This document shows, piece after piece, positions 27,666 through 35,902 of a stretch of DNA of 64,000 bases. The notes beneath the pieces were generated by a model. That model was given only the letters and a program-made list of their open reading frames with translations, had not been told where the DNA came from and ran no database searches. A program made the position numbers and the translations under genes. Each line of letters begins with the position of its first letter. Position 1 is the first letter of the stretch. The DNA lies in assembly GCA_017848115.1 (NCBI GenBank), contig JAGAKZ010000009.1, positions 1-64,000 on the forward strand, written 5' to 3'. Origin of the DNA: Oscillospiraceae bacterium (GTDB lineage Bacteria > Bacillota > Clostridia > Oscillospirales > Ruminococcaceae).

Positions 27666-27893
27666 TTATTTTTTAATAATACCAAGTTTATTTTTGAATG
27701 CATCAGGCGATATAGCGGCTGATGCATTTTTGTTACTCTCCATTGTGTGTCTGAGTTCACTCCTGAGTACAGATACATCCTTTGGTGCCTCTATGCCTAC
27801 CTTTACTTTGTCACCGCTGACCTCAACGATTTTTATTTCTATATCATCATTTATACACAGTGTCTCTCCTACTTTTCTTGACAATATAAGCAT
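27666..27893 (-). CDS. csrA: Carbon storage / flagellin translation regulator CsrA
   Basis: 75 residues: MLILSRKVGETLCINDDIEIKIVEVSGDKV-type N-terminus, GIEAPKDVSVLR near 40-51, all standard. CsrA binds GGA motifs in mRNA leaders and in Firmicutes blocks translation of flagellin until FliW sequesters it. ATG 27893 (AGGAG upstream) gives the canonical start; the longer frame from 27920 overlaps fliW. The fliW stop lies only 8 bases upstream, so the two antagonists are co-translated. The C-terminus is about 10 residues longer than in proteobacteria, as usual in FliW-bearing species. Confidence 0.97.
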   Translation of the reverse strand: MLILSRKVGETLCINDDIEIKIVEVSGDKVKVGIEAPKDVSVLRSELRHTMESNKNASAAISPDAFKNKLGIIKK

Positions 27894-27900
27894 ATTTTTT

Positions 27901-28326
27901 TCACTCCTTAATATTTTCAAAAACTTTGTACCTTATAGCCAGATCATCTTCTGAAATAAACTGTGCAGCTCTTCTTTCATCAAGATTTATCACAATCGGA
28001 CTTTTAAGATTTACAGTAGAATCCTTGAACTCATCTGTAACAACCATGATAAGCCATACCTCATAATTCCCCTTACCTATAACAGAAGAAACATCTTCAG
28101 GAAAACTTGGATCATATGGAACAGGAAGTATCGCAGGATTTGCCAGTACAAAGCAAAGTGCCCCGTTATCGACCGACTGAAGCCATATAAACTCTCCGTT
28201 CAAAGATTCATCTATCATAAAAACATATCGCTTATCATTTTCAAATCCATAAATAGGCTGGTCAAAAGTAATTATATCGTTTTCATTTACTTCTATCTCT
28301 CCAAAATTTACTGTGTTAATTTTCAT
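27901..28326 (-). CDS. fliW: Flagellar assembly factor FliW
   Basis: A 141-residue protein beginning MKINTVNFGEIEV, with FDQPIYGFENDKRYVF near 21-36 and WLQSVDNGALCFVLANP near 48-64, the FliW signatures. FliW binds either flagellin or CsrA; when secretion frees it from flagellin it traps CsrA and allows more flagellin translation. It directly precedes csrA. GGAGG lies 5 bases before the ATG. Confidence 0.97.
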   Translation of the reverse strand: MKINTVNFGEIEVNENDIITFDQPIYGFENDKRYVFMIDESLNGEFIWLQSVDNGALCFVLANPAILPVPYDPSFPEDVSSVIGKGNYEVWLIMVVTDEFKDSTVNLKSPIVINLDERRAAQFISEDDLAIRYKVFENIKE

Positions 28327-28370
28327 AATAACCTCCGCTATATCTCAATAAAAATCCCTTTTAAATAATA

Positions 28371-28392
28371 AGGGGTGTGAATACACACCCCT
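28371..28392 (-). terminator. Hairpin between the DUF6470 gene and fliW
   Basis: A perfect 9-10-bp stem with a tiny loop, without a strong T run on either strand. It may act as a weak terminator or mRNA processing stop that sets the ratio of structural proteins to FliW and CsrA. Confidence 0.45.
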
Positions 28393-28423
28393 GTCTGTAT
28401 ATCAGTTTCATGTCTGTAATTTG

Positions 28424-29020
28424 TTAAGTGTCTTCTTCAGCCTCGTAGCCGGGTGCAGAACTTCTTGGGAAATAATTAAATCCACCTAAATATTCTATCT
28501 TTACATCTGCCAATTCTTCCACTACGAATTTGTAAGTTGCAGGATTAAATTCAAGTTTCGGTGACGCATCAATACTCTGTTGAACAGGCGCACTCTCACT
28601 CTGTATCTTTACTTCCGGTTCCCATGACTCGTCGGGTCTGAGTGAATCCATCTCATAAAAGGCTCTGTCAATTGAAACCGCCTTCTGCGAAATGAACTGA
28701 CCGTCTGACTGTGGCTGAATTTGTGATACATTATTTCCTACACCATAACGATATCTTACATCATATGAACTGAATTGTCCTCCCGAATGATCAAACGTCT
28801 TGTCCTGTCTGGCCATCTTCTGATATTGTGCCACACTTGACGAAGAAACTTCATTTTTAAGTGTATTTGCTGCAGTATTATTTGTTGCATCAACTTTTTT
28901 GATACCCCCCTGCAATACACCTGAAGAATCATAATTATCCGAATCAGCTAATGTAAAAGATGCTCTTTCTGTTTCAACTCTGTATTTTATCGGAGTCGTG
29001 GTTATTTTTAATAATTGCAT
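28424..29020 (-). CDS. DUF6470 family protein (YviE-like)
   Basis: A 198-residue protein that starts MQLLKITTTPIKYRV and contains AQYQKMARQDKTF near 88-100 and VEELADVKIEYLGGFNYFPRS near the end, the pattern of DUF6470/YviE. In Bacillus yviE sits between flgL and fliW, exactly the order found here. Its molecular role in flagellar assembly is unknown. Start 29020 has GGGGG at 8 bases. Confidence 0.85.
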   Translation of the reverse strand: MQLLKITTTPIKYRVETERASFTLADSDNYDSSGVLQGGIKKVDATNNTAANTLKNEVSSSSVAQYQKMARQDKTFDHSGGQFSSYDVRYRYGVGNNVSQIQPQSDGQFISQKAVSIDRAFYEMDSLRPDESWEPEVKIQSESAPVQQSIDASPKLEFNPATYKFVVEELADVKIEYLGGFNYFPRSSAPGYEAEEDT

Positions 29021-29061
29021 AAAAAACACCCCCTACAAAATCAAATGCCTGAAATAACAGC

Positions 29062-30108
29062 TTACATTACATAATCCATAAGTGTTTTCGGAATAACACT
29101 ACTACCGAACTGCATCGTAAGATTCCATGCATACTGATAACTCATATAATTCATTATCTCGGTAGCATCATCAATACCTTCTGTATTTTGCTGCATCTGG
29201 GTCAATGATATGTTTTCGTCCTCAAGTCTTGCCAATGTTGTATCAAGAAACTGACATCTGGTTCCTATATTTGAAACCTCTTTCATCATATCATCAAGTC
29301 GATCGTTCATGTGTCCGTACAGAGCAGACAACTTGTCCATATCGTCTTCCTGCAGCGCATCAGACATTTCTGTTATTATGTCATAAATGTTGTTTGATAC
29401 CTCATAGGTCAATTCTTCCCCTGCGCCATTTTCATAAACTACTTCTGACTTTCCATATCCTAATGTATCAAGACCTGAAACTGATATTTTATATGCAGTC
29501 TTCGGATCGATCTCACCGTTTACGAGCTTTATATCAAGACCGATGTCGATATAAACATCATCGTTATACGGCACAGCCTCACCGTCAACTTCATACACAC
29601 CATCATTGTACTCAATATCCTCTATCGTGACGCCGTTATATGTGAGCATACCGTCTTCGTCACATGCAAAAGGCTGAGTTGCGGCATTTGTTCCGCCGAG
29701 TATGTATTTATCATTATACCTGCTGTTAGCAAAATTCATAACAGACCTTTTTGAGTTGTCAAGTACAGAAAGAAAAACATCTTTTCCTATTACCGTATTT
29801 GTTCCGTTAAGGGCTTTGAGCACCTGTGACTGAACATTTACCGCAACTTCATTTATAGCCAGAAGATTTTCTTCTGCTACCCCCAACTGTTCAGATGCAA
29901 CCTTGATATTTTCCTGAACCTGATCGTTTTTATATAATCTTGAACGAAGTGCCAGTGCATTTGTTCCGGCTGAAACATTTTCAGATACTTTTTCAAAAGC
30001 TCTGCCTGTTTCTACTTTTTGCATAGCCTTGTTCATTTTATACTGAGAACCGTTAAGGTTACTCAAATAAGCTCTGTTTGATACTCCCTGTGTTATTCTG
30101 ACTGACAT
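29062..30108 (-). CDS. flgL: Flagellar hook-filament junction protein FlgL (HAP3)
   Basis: 348 residues. The N-terminus MSVRITQGVSNRAYLSNL with the following coiled-coil (VETGRAFEKVSENVSAGTN) and the C-terminal helix (ISLTQMQQNTEGID, then IMNYMSYQYAWNLTMQ) are flagellin-like and FlgL-specific. It forms the second junction ring between hook and filament and is exported by the flagellar type III system. It follows flgK by 25 bases. Confidence 0.95.
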   Translation of the reverse strand: MSVRITQGVSNRAYLSNLNGSQYKMNKAMQKVETGRAFEKVSENVSAGTNALALRSRLYKNDQVQENIKVASEQLGVAEENLLAINEVAVNVQSQVLKALNGTNTVIGKDVFLSVLDNSKRSVMNFANSRYNDKYILGGTNAATQPFACDEDGMLTYNGVTIEDIEYNDGVYEVDGEAVPYNDDVYIDIGLDIKLVNGEIDPKTAYKISVSGLDTLGYGKSEVVYENGAGEELTYEVSNNIYDIITEMSDALQEDDMDKLSALYGHMNDRLDDMMKEVSNIGTRCQFLDTTLARLEDENISLTQMQQNTEGIDDATEIMNYMSYQYAWNLTMQFGSSVIPKTLMDYVM

Positions 30109-30133
30109 TTCAAATCACCCCTATTATCCTGCT

Positions 30134-31669
30134 TTATCCCAGAGCACCAACCTGATTTATGATCACATCAAGCATCTCATCCATAGTTGTCATCATCTTG
30201 GCTGCTGCCTGAAAAGCTCTGTTGTATGTAAGCATGCTTACTGTTTCCTCAGATTCACTTACCCCTGTTACGTTATCTCTGCTGTCAAGCATCTCATTTG
30301 AATACTGCTCGCAAGCTTCATATCTGTAATTTGCGTAGTAAACATCACTGCCTATTTTTCCAGCACACTCGGAAATATATTCCTGGAATGTACCTGTAAA
30401 TGTTTCAGGACCGCTTACAAACGGTATCCTGTTGGTAGAAAGCTTACCTATCATCTGAAGAAAATATGTGTTATCACTACTTTTTTCATCATAAAGCATA
30501 TATGACGAATCTTCAAAAAAGTCATCCGAAATAGCTATATTTTCAGCACTTACAAGTCTGTCTGTATATACGACCAGTTCGCCGTCTTCTATATCACTCT
30601 CGCCGACAAGTTTTTTATATGCTATAACATTTCCATCTGCGTCATACTCAGCAGGGAGTGTATTGTTAAGCACATCGGTAAGATTTCTTGCAAAAGTATC
30701 AAGACAATCCTGATAATATCTGAATCCTCTGACTGTACTTTCTGTTGAATTTGTGATATAGTTTCCTCTTCCGTTTATTATTTCGGCTGAAGCTTTCAGG
30801 ATTCCGGAATCTGTATCCGTCTTTGTACCGTCACTCTTCCAGTTGAGAGTAACCGTTCCGTTATTTTTCTGCAGATACTCTACTGAATCTGCATCCACAC
30901 CTGTTACGCATTCGTGACCATTTAAAGAAACATCTATCGTACCATCCTTGTTATTTTCAACATGTACTTTTCCAAATGCTGACAACTTATCAAGGAGGAC
31001 ATTTCTCTTATCAATAAATTCGTTTGGTCCATACTGTTCTGTATAACTGTTTGTAAAAATTATATCGCTTATTTCATCATTAAGCGTCGCAATATCTCTT
31101 AATATAGTGTTCAGATCTGCAACTTCAGCACCAAGCTCTGCTTTACAGGCATCACATGATTCTGCCAGACTGTCAGACAATCTGTTGAGCATATTTGTTA
31201 CGTTGGTTACCGAATCTGCAAATATTGATGCATCCGCACTTATGTTTACATTTGTTGAAAAATCTTCAAGTGCTCTGTACATCTGTTCTATACCCCAGCT
31301 AAGACCGTATCCATTTCCGTCAACACCTTCATCTATTTCAGACATGATGGTTTCGATCTCTGAAAGCATTTCATTGCTCTTGCTGTAGTATGATGTTTCC
31401 GAATATGAATTTCTGAATGCTGTATCCAGTCTTTCATCACGTACCTGAGAAACACCCTCAACTGTACATCCCATACCCGTACAGTTGACTGAACTGGTAC
31501 TTATCCTGTTTTTATAGGCATAAACATCAATAGCTACCTGATCTGTTCTCTGTCTCGTATACCCTTCAGAGGACATATTTGAAAGGTTATGTCCTACTAT
31601 ATCCAGAGCCTTCTGACTTGCAAAAAGAGCAGCCTTTGAAGACTCGAACCCCATAAATGTCGGTCTCAT
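30134..31669 (-). CDS. flgK: Flagellar hook-filament junction protein FlgK (HAP1)
   Basis: 511 residues. FESSKAALFASQKALDIVGHNLSNMSSEGYTRQR near 8-41 is the rod/hook protein N-terminus, and SEETVSMLTYNRAFQAAAKMMTTMDEMLD near the end is the matching C-terminal helix; these pair to form the D0 coiled coil. It forms the first junction ring on the hook. GGGGG precedes the ATG at about 8 bases. It follows flgN by 16 bases. Confidence 0.96.
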   Translation of the reverse strand: MRPTFMGFESSKAALFASQKALDIVGHNLSNMSSEGYTRQRTDQVAIDVYAYKNRISTSSVNCTGMGCTVEGVSQVRDERLDTAFRNSYSETSYYSKSNEMLSEIETIMSEIDEGVDGNGYGLSWGIEQMYRALEDFSTNVNISADASIFADSVTNVTNMLNRLSDSLAESCDACKAELGAEVADLNTILRDIATLNDEISDIIFTNSYTEQYGPNEFIDKRNVLLDKLSAFGKVHVENNKDGTIDVSLNGHECVTGVDADSVEYLQKNNGTVTLNWKSDGTKTDTDSGILKASAEIINGRGNYITNSTESTVRGFRYYQDCLDTFARNLTDVLNNTLPAEYDADGNVIAYKKLVGESDIEDGELVVYTDRLVSAENIAISDDFFEDSSYMLYDEKSSDNTYFLQMIGKLSTNRIPFVSGPETFTGTFQEYISECAGKIGSDVYYANYRYEACEQYSNEMLDSRDNVTGVSESEETVSMLTYNRAFQAAAKMMTTMDEMLDVIINQVGALG

Positions 31670-31685
31670 AAAAATACCCCCGATT

Positions 31686-32156
31686 TTAAGCTTTTTTGTC
31701 GAGTAAATTCATTGACGAAAATTGCTTTTCCGGCAAAGTTCCATGCTTATCATAGCATGCCGGATCGCCCTCATCATAATTAACGTTTCCTAGCGTTTTA
31801 ACATTTTCCCTTACTATTTCCAATGATTTGTTGTTATATTCTTTTGTTTTTACAACCGCTTCCCTGAATCTGTAGAATAAATCCTCCAACTCTTCACGGC
31901 AATCTCCTGTTTCCGATTCGATTATTGCCCTGAAACTTTTTCCTTCTAACCCTAATTCCTTAAACATTTCCTGTCTTCTGTGTTCATATTGCTCTGTTCT
32001 TTTTACCCAAACCTGATACTCCGCCAATACTTCATTTATCAAAGTAAGGTCATTTGACAACAAAGCATCTGCTTTTTCTCTTTCTACTTCCAGAACTTCG
32101 TTGTAAAACTCTGTGTATTGCTCCATAAAATCATAAAATTCATCATAATTTTTCAT
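31686..32156 (-). CDS. flgN: FlgN family export chaperone
   Basis: A 156-residue helical protein (FYDFMEQYTEFYNEVLEVEREKADALL at the start, Q-W-x6-E-x-x-R pattern in the middle: VWVKRTEQYEHRRQEMFKELG). FlgN guards FlgK and FlgL in the cytoplasm and delivers them to the export gate, matching the gene order flgM-flgN-flgK-flgL. The name rests on fold, length and position more than on strict motifs. Confidence 0.85.
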   Translation of the reverse strand: MKNYDEFYDFMEQYTEFYNEVLEVEREKADALLSNDLTLINEVLAEYQVWVKRTEQYEHRRQEMFKELGLEGKSFRAIIESETGDCREELEDLFYRFREAVVKTKEYNNKSLEIVRENVKTLGNVNYDEGDPACYDKHGTLPEKQFSSMNLLDKKA

Positions 32157-32201
32157 AACCCTACTCCTTTTTTCACGGAAAACAGATTTTTAAAGAATTA
32201 A

Positions 32202-32251
32202 ACAGGAATAGCCTTTAACAAGATCTATTTCTCTGTCAAAAGCATTCCTGT
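32202..32251 (-). other. Hairpin between flgM and flgN
   Basis: An inverted repeat of about 11 bp (arms 32202-32212 and 32241-32251) around a 28-base loop lies 18 bases after the flgM stop. No clear T run follows on the minus strand, so it is more likely an mRNA stability or attenuation structure than a full terminator. Confidence 0.4.
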
Positions 32252-32269
32252 CTATTTTACGTTACCCTC

Positions 32270-32578
32270 TCAGAATGCCAGACGACTAAGTATGGCATCT
32301 GCCACATCTCCGGCTGATACATTATATGTACCTGCTGCAATCTGTGCCTTCAGAGAATTAATTTTTTCCTGTGGCGCACAAGTGCTTACCTCAGAGGCAA
32401 TGGCCTTTGTGCTGCGATCCACTTCTGCAAATGATGCTGCTTCAGAACTTATTGATACTGTATCATGTTTTCCGACAGTACGCTCAGCCGGTCTTATTCC
32501 GCTAAATTCTTTTAAACTCTGCGAACCGATTTCATTGGTTTTCATATATCCATTGCATACATTAAAATTAATATTCAT
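32270..32578 (-). CDS. flgM: Anti-sigma28 factor FlgM
   Basis: A 102-residue protein, mostly disordered in the first half, with the C-terminal FlgM motif (EKINSLKAQIAAGTYNVSAGDVADAIL, residues about 72-98) that wraps sigma28. While the hook-basal body is incomplete, FlgM holds sigma28; after completion it is exported and late genes are switched on. I place the start at ATG 32578; the GTG three codons earlier is too near the AGGAG. It is the first gene of the late flagellar unit. Confidence 0.92.
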   Translation of the reverse strand: MNINFNVCNGYMKTNEIGSQSLKEFSGIRPAERTVGKHDTVSISSEAASFAEVDRSTKAIASEVSTCAPQEKINSLKAQIAAGTYNVSAGDVADAILSRLAF

Positions 32579-32644
32579 TCTAAACACAACTCCTTTCTGT
32601 AAGCGTTAAATATAAATCACCACAAAGCAATCCCTCTGTTATAT

Positions 32645-32671
32645 GTATCGGACAGTTCTGATTTTATTAAA
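32645..32671 (-). promoter_or_regulatory. Weak sigma28-like promoter candidate upstream of flgM
   Basis: On the minus strand TCCGATAC (32645-32652) resembles the sigma28 -10 element GCCGATAA, with a poor TTTAA-type -35 about 15 bases upstream. Position and gene type support it, the -35 does not. Confidence 0.3.
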
Positions 32672-32860
32672 TAGTTTTTTTTATTTTTATTTTAAACTTT
32701 TTTCTTTTCAGATTTTACGATAATCATTTTTACTATTTGCCGGCGCACTTCTGATAACCATATTTAAAAAAATTGTAGTCATCAATAAATATGTATACAT
32801 ATATGCGTTTTTTTACTGATTATTTTTTTAAAATATTTTTATTTATTGTCGTTTTTTATA

Positions 32861-32889
32861 TTGAAAAAAAAATTATTACTTGTTATAAT
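32861..32889 (+). promoter_or_regulatory. SigmaA-type promoter of parA operon
   Basis: TTGAAA (32861-32866), 17-base spacer, TATAAT (32884-32889), 55 bases before the parA start. Confidence 0.65.
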
Positions 32890-32944
32890 AGATATAATTA
32901 TAGAATAAATATAAAAAAATTAAAGATTCAATGAGGTATATTAA

Positions 32945-33709
32945 ATGGCAAGAATAATTTCAGTAATTACTCAAAAAGGCGGTGTCGGAAAAACAACAAC
33001 AGTAAACGCTCTTGCAGCCGCCCTGAACAAACACGGCAGACGTGTGCTGTGCATTGACATGGATCCTCAGTCAAATCTGTCTTTCAGCCTCAAAGCAGAA
33101 ACCGAAGATTCGTACACTATATATGACGCTATGAGAAAAGATGTAAGTACACTTGATTGTATACAGAGATCACCTACTGCGGATATCATCCCTTCGGATA
33201 TACTCCTTAATGCACTAGAAATGGAATACACAGGTATCAACAGAGAATTTCTTTTAAAAGAAGCTCTCGAAAGTGTAAAAAATCTGTATGACTATATTCT
33301 TATAGATTCTCCGCCGAGTCTTGGCATACTTACAGCAAATGTGTTATCTGCAACCAGATACGTAATCCTTCCGACATTGCCGGATATATTCAGTCTTCAG
33401 GGACTTACAAAAGTACATGAAACCATAGAACATACCAAAAAAGCGTGTAATCCAAGACTTGAAATTGCAGGAATACTGATAAACAGATATAACAAACACT
33501 TCAAACTTCATAAAGAAGCATACGGAACTGCTAAACTGCTTGCTGATAAGTTTGAAATTCCGGTATTCAATACAGTTATCAGAAACTGTAAAGCTCTCTC
33601 GGAGGCTCATTCACTTCAATGTGACATTACTAAATACAAGAAAAGCGCAAAAGGTATAAAAGATTTTCAGCTTCTTACACAGGAACTCATGGATCGAGGT
33701 ATTTTTTAA
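32945..33709 (+). CDS. ParA/Soj family ATPase
   Basis: A 254-residue ParA-type ATPase: the deviant Walker A KGGVGKTT at 11-18 with both signature lysines, IDMDPQSNLS near 37-46 (Walker A'), and YILIDSPPSLG near 117-127 (Walker B). ParA proteins form ATP-dependent dimers on DNA and position plasmids, chromosomes, chemosensory arrays or flagella. No parB and no parS-like repeats are seen, and the partner gene downstream is a ComFB-domain protein, so a classical segregation role is unlikely. The position, divergent from the late flagellar genes, suggests placement of a motility or envelope structure (inference). Confidence 0.9.
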   Translation: MARIISVITQKGGVGKTTTVNALAAALNKHGRRVLCIDMDPQSNLSFSLKAETEDSYTIYDAMRKDVSTLDCIQRSPTADIIPSDILLNALEMEYTGINREFLLKEALESVKNLYDYILIDSPPSLGILTANVLSATRYVILPTLPDIFSLQGLTKVHETIEHTKKACNPRLEIAGILINRYNKHFKLHKEAYGTAKLLADKFEIPVFNTVIRNCKALSEAHSLQCDITKYKKSAKGIKDFQLLTQELMDRGIF

Positions 33710-33729
33710 TTTTTATGGAGGAATCATTT

Positions 33730-34398
33730 ATGACAAACAGAAAAGTAAAAAAGAGTCTTTCTAAAGAAAATATGTTCAACAAGATAATGCCTTCATACGC
33801 TGATGAACAGGTTCGTCACGCCGCATTAAAAGACGGATACAACAAAAAATCAGACACTTTCAGACTGTCGGAAAATACTTTTGCAGAAAAAAAACAGTAT
33901 ACTGCTCCGGAAAATCAGCCAACACCGCAAACACTTGGTGATGTTATTTCCGGAACACGTCCTGCCATAAAAAATACAACATCGGTCAGAGAATTTTTTG
34001 CCGGAACTACTGCAGACAATATCGAAGAAGAACTGCACAAAGACATCGTAGGTTCCTCAGAATCAGAACAAAAAGAAACAAAAAAAGAATCTGTTCAGGA
34101 GGTTGCTTCAAAAGCCGAAGATGACAGACCACACTTTCTCAATATGACCAAACAGGTACTTTACTCAAAGCTTGATGAGATGATGGACATGTTCAACTGT
34201 TGTAACTGTGATCTGTGCAGACAGGCAGTAACTCTTCAGGTACTTAACTCTGTAAAACCTGAATACAAATATGTCAAACGTTCGGAAATGCATGACATAG
34301 TTGAAAACAGTAACCACGATGACATTAATCAGCCAATAATTCATGCCATATTTGAGGTGAAAGCAAACCCACCTCACACATTTAACAAACAAAGTTAA
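33730..34398 (+). CDS. ComFB-domain protein with long disordered N-terminus
   Basis: A 222-residue protein. Residues 1-130 are charged and low in complexity (FNKIMPSYADEQ, then E/K/S-rich), probably flexible. The last 90 residues form a ComFB domain: C157, C158, C160 and C163 in NCCNCDLCRQ, followed by LQVLNSVKPEYKYVKRSE, the usual C-x-C-x-x-C...LN-x-L-x-P-x-Y pattern. ComFB proteins bind cyclic dinucleotides in recent work and are tied to competence and motility. It lies 20 bases after parA, with GGAGG before ATG 33730, so it is probably the ParA partner. The basic N-terminal helix could contact ParA. Confidence 0.78.
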   Translation: MTNRKVKKSLSKENMFNKIMPSYADEQVRHAALKDGYNKKSDTFRLSENTFAEKKQYTAPENQPTPQTLGDVISGTRPAIKNTTSVREFFAGTTADNIEEELHKDIVGSSESEQKETKKESVQEVASKAEDDRPHFLNMTKQVLYSKLDEMMDMFNCCNCDLCRQAVTLQVLNSVKPEYKYVKRSEMHDIVENSNHDDINQPIIHAIFEVKANPPHTFNKQS

Positions 34399-34510
34399 TA
34401 TTTTTTAGTGAATCTGTATATTTAACTTTCCTCTTAATTAACGATATATATTTTGTATGATATATCTTTTATAAACTCGGCTTTTTAGCTTATGTGGGGA
34501 GGGAAGTCCG

Positions 34511-35161
34511 ATGGAAATAACCGAAATGAATCAAATCATGAATTACAATTCTGTAAAAAATGATATGAAGTATGCAAAATCGGTAAAAAACACCGATAAA
34601 GCTTCTTCTAAGGATGTTTTGAACGAAGCAGACAATGCTGCTTTGCAAAAAACTCAGATACAGGATTCATTTACCAAACAACCAAACATTGAAAAAACAG
34701 ACACGGGAATCTACTCAAAAGAATCGATATCAAAAGCTTTAGAATCGGCTGAAGAACAGCGGACTCAGGCATTTATCTCCATGATAGAAAAAATGTTTGA
34801 GGCACAAGGAAATTCATCTTATCTTTCAGTGAGTGACATTACTAAAAACATAAAAAACAATTTCACTCAGGAAGATATTGAAGCTGCGAAACAGTCTGTT
34901 TCTGAGGGAGGTTTCTATTCGGTAGACGCTGTTGCAACCAGAATAATGGATATGGCTATGGCTCTTGCCGGCGATGATCCATCAAAAATTTCTGTTATGC
35001 GTGATGCCGTTACCAAAGGTTTCGGACAAGCAGCGGAAACACTTAGACTAAAGGAAGATGATATGCCTGATATAACTAAGAGCACATATACCGAAATTAT
35101 GAAACGTTTCGATGAGTGGGAAAAATCTTATGAAACTGATGCTTCATCAGTTGCTGAATGA
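34511..35161 (+). CDS. Conserved protein of unknown function downstream of parA-comFB
   Basis: A 216-residue soluble protein. The first 65 residues are polar and probably unstructured; the rest is helical with a recognisable core, SVDAVATRIMDMAMALAGDDPSKISVMRDAVTKGF (positions about 137-171), then DMPDITKSTYTEIMKRFDEWE at the end. Similar cores occur in clostridial and proteobacterial proteins near motility genes, but I cannot name a function. Good GGGGAGGG ribosome site. It closes the parA unit before a hairpin. Confidence 0.7.
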   Translation: MEITEMNQIMNYNSVKNDMKYAKSVKNTDKASSKDVLNEADNAALQKTQIQDSFTKQPNIEKTDTGIYSKESISKALESAEEQRTQAFISMIEKMFEAQGNSSYLSVSDITKNIKNNFTQEDIEAAKQSVSEGGFYSVDAVATRIMDMAMALAGDDPSKISVMRDAVTKGFGQAAETLRLKEDDMPDITKSTYTEIMKRFDEWEKSYETDASSVAE

Positions 35162-35232
35162 TTTTTATATTCAATATAAGCTTTCATTTTTTATCTTTCA
35201 TTTATATAGTTTATTTCCGGATTTCAAGGAAG

Positions 35233-35275
35233 CAAACCGGTCGTTTATTTATAGGCGACCGGTTTGTTCTGTCTT
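35233..35275 (+). terminator. Terminator of the parA operon
   Basis: An 11-bp perfect stem (35233-35243 with 35256-35266) and a 12-base loop, followed by a T-rich though interrupted tail. Confidence 0.65.
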
Positions 35276-35311
35276 AATTACTTCACCAAAAACAACATTC
35301 CAAAAATTACA

Positions 35312-35340
35312 TTGAAATCAGGCATATTTTATGATATAAT
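35312..35340 (+). promoter_or_regulatory. SigmaA-type promoter of trmL-degV
   Basis: TTGAAA (35312-35317), 17-base spacer, TATAAT (35335-35340); 52 bases before trmL. Confidence 0.7.
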
Positions 35341-35392
35341 GAATTTGTATTGATAAATTTTATAGAATATTTTTATATTTTGGGAGAAAAAT

Positions 35393-35884
35393 ATGTATAA
35401 GTTGAATATTGTACTTGTAGAACCACAGATACCTCAGAATACCGGAAATATAGCACGCACATGTGCTGTAACAGGCGCCTCACTGCACCTTATAGAACCA
35501 ATGGGATTTGTTGTTACAGATAAAAATCTCAAACGTGCAGGACTTGATTACTGGGACAAATTAGATATAACTTATTATAAGAATATAGATGATTTCTTTA
35601 GTAAAAATGAAGGTCATTACTATTTCTTTACTACAAAAGGAAAGCAAAATCACAGCAGCGTATCTTATCCGAATGACAACGTATATATAATTTTCGGACG
35701 TGAAGATGCAGGACTTGATGAAGAACTTCTCCACGACAATCCGGAAAAATGTGTACGAATTCCTATGAGAAATACTTTGAGAAGTCTAAACCTTTCAAAC
35801 TCGGTAGCCATAGCCGCTTATGAAGTTTTAAGACAATGGGACTATCCCGACCTTTCTTCTGAAGGAAAACTTACAAAATATTAA
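35393..35884 (+). CDS. trmL: tRNA (cytidine/uridine-34-2'-O)-methyltransferase TrmL
   Basis: A 163-residue SPOUT enzyme that methylates the ribose of the wobble base in tRNA-Leu. LVEPQIPQNTGNIARTCAVTG near 7-27, IIFGREDAGLDEELL near 100-114 and IPMRNTLRSLNLSNSVAIAAYE near 124-145 make up the knotted SAM site. Full length. It is followed after 18 bases by a degV gene. Confidence 0.95.
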   Translation: MYKLNIVLVEPQIPQNTGNIARTCAVTGASLHLIEPMGFVVTDKNLKRAGLDYWDKLDITYYKNIDDFFSKNEGHYYFFTTKGKQNHSSVSYPNDNVYIIFGREDAGLDEELLHDNPEKCVRIPMRNTLRSLNLSNSVAIAAYEVLRQWDYPDLSSEGKLTKY

Positions 35885-35902
35885 TTTTTAAGGAGTATTT
35901 AA

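Larger units (their letters stand above)
32579..32944. other. Divergent control region between flgM and parA
   Basis: No genes. It is very AT-rich and carries a sigmaA promoter toward parA (32861-32889) and a weak sigma28-like pair toward flgM (32645-32671). The centre contains long T and A runs that may bend the DNA. Confidence 0.6.

Noticed and set aside
32945-34398. Plasmid or chromosome partition locus (parAB)
   Set aside because: The second gene has a ComFB domain and no ParB helix-turn-helix, and no parS-like inverted repeats were found nearby.
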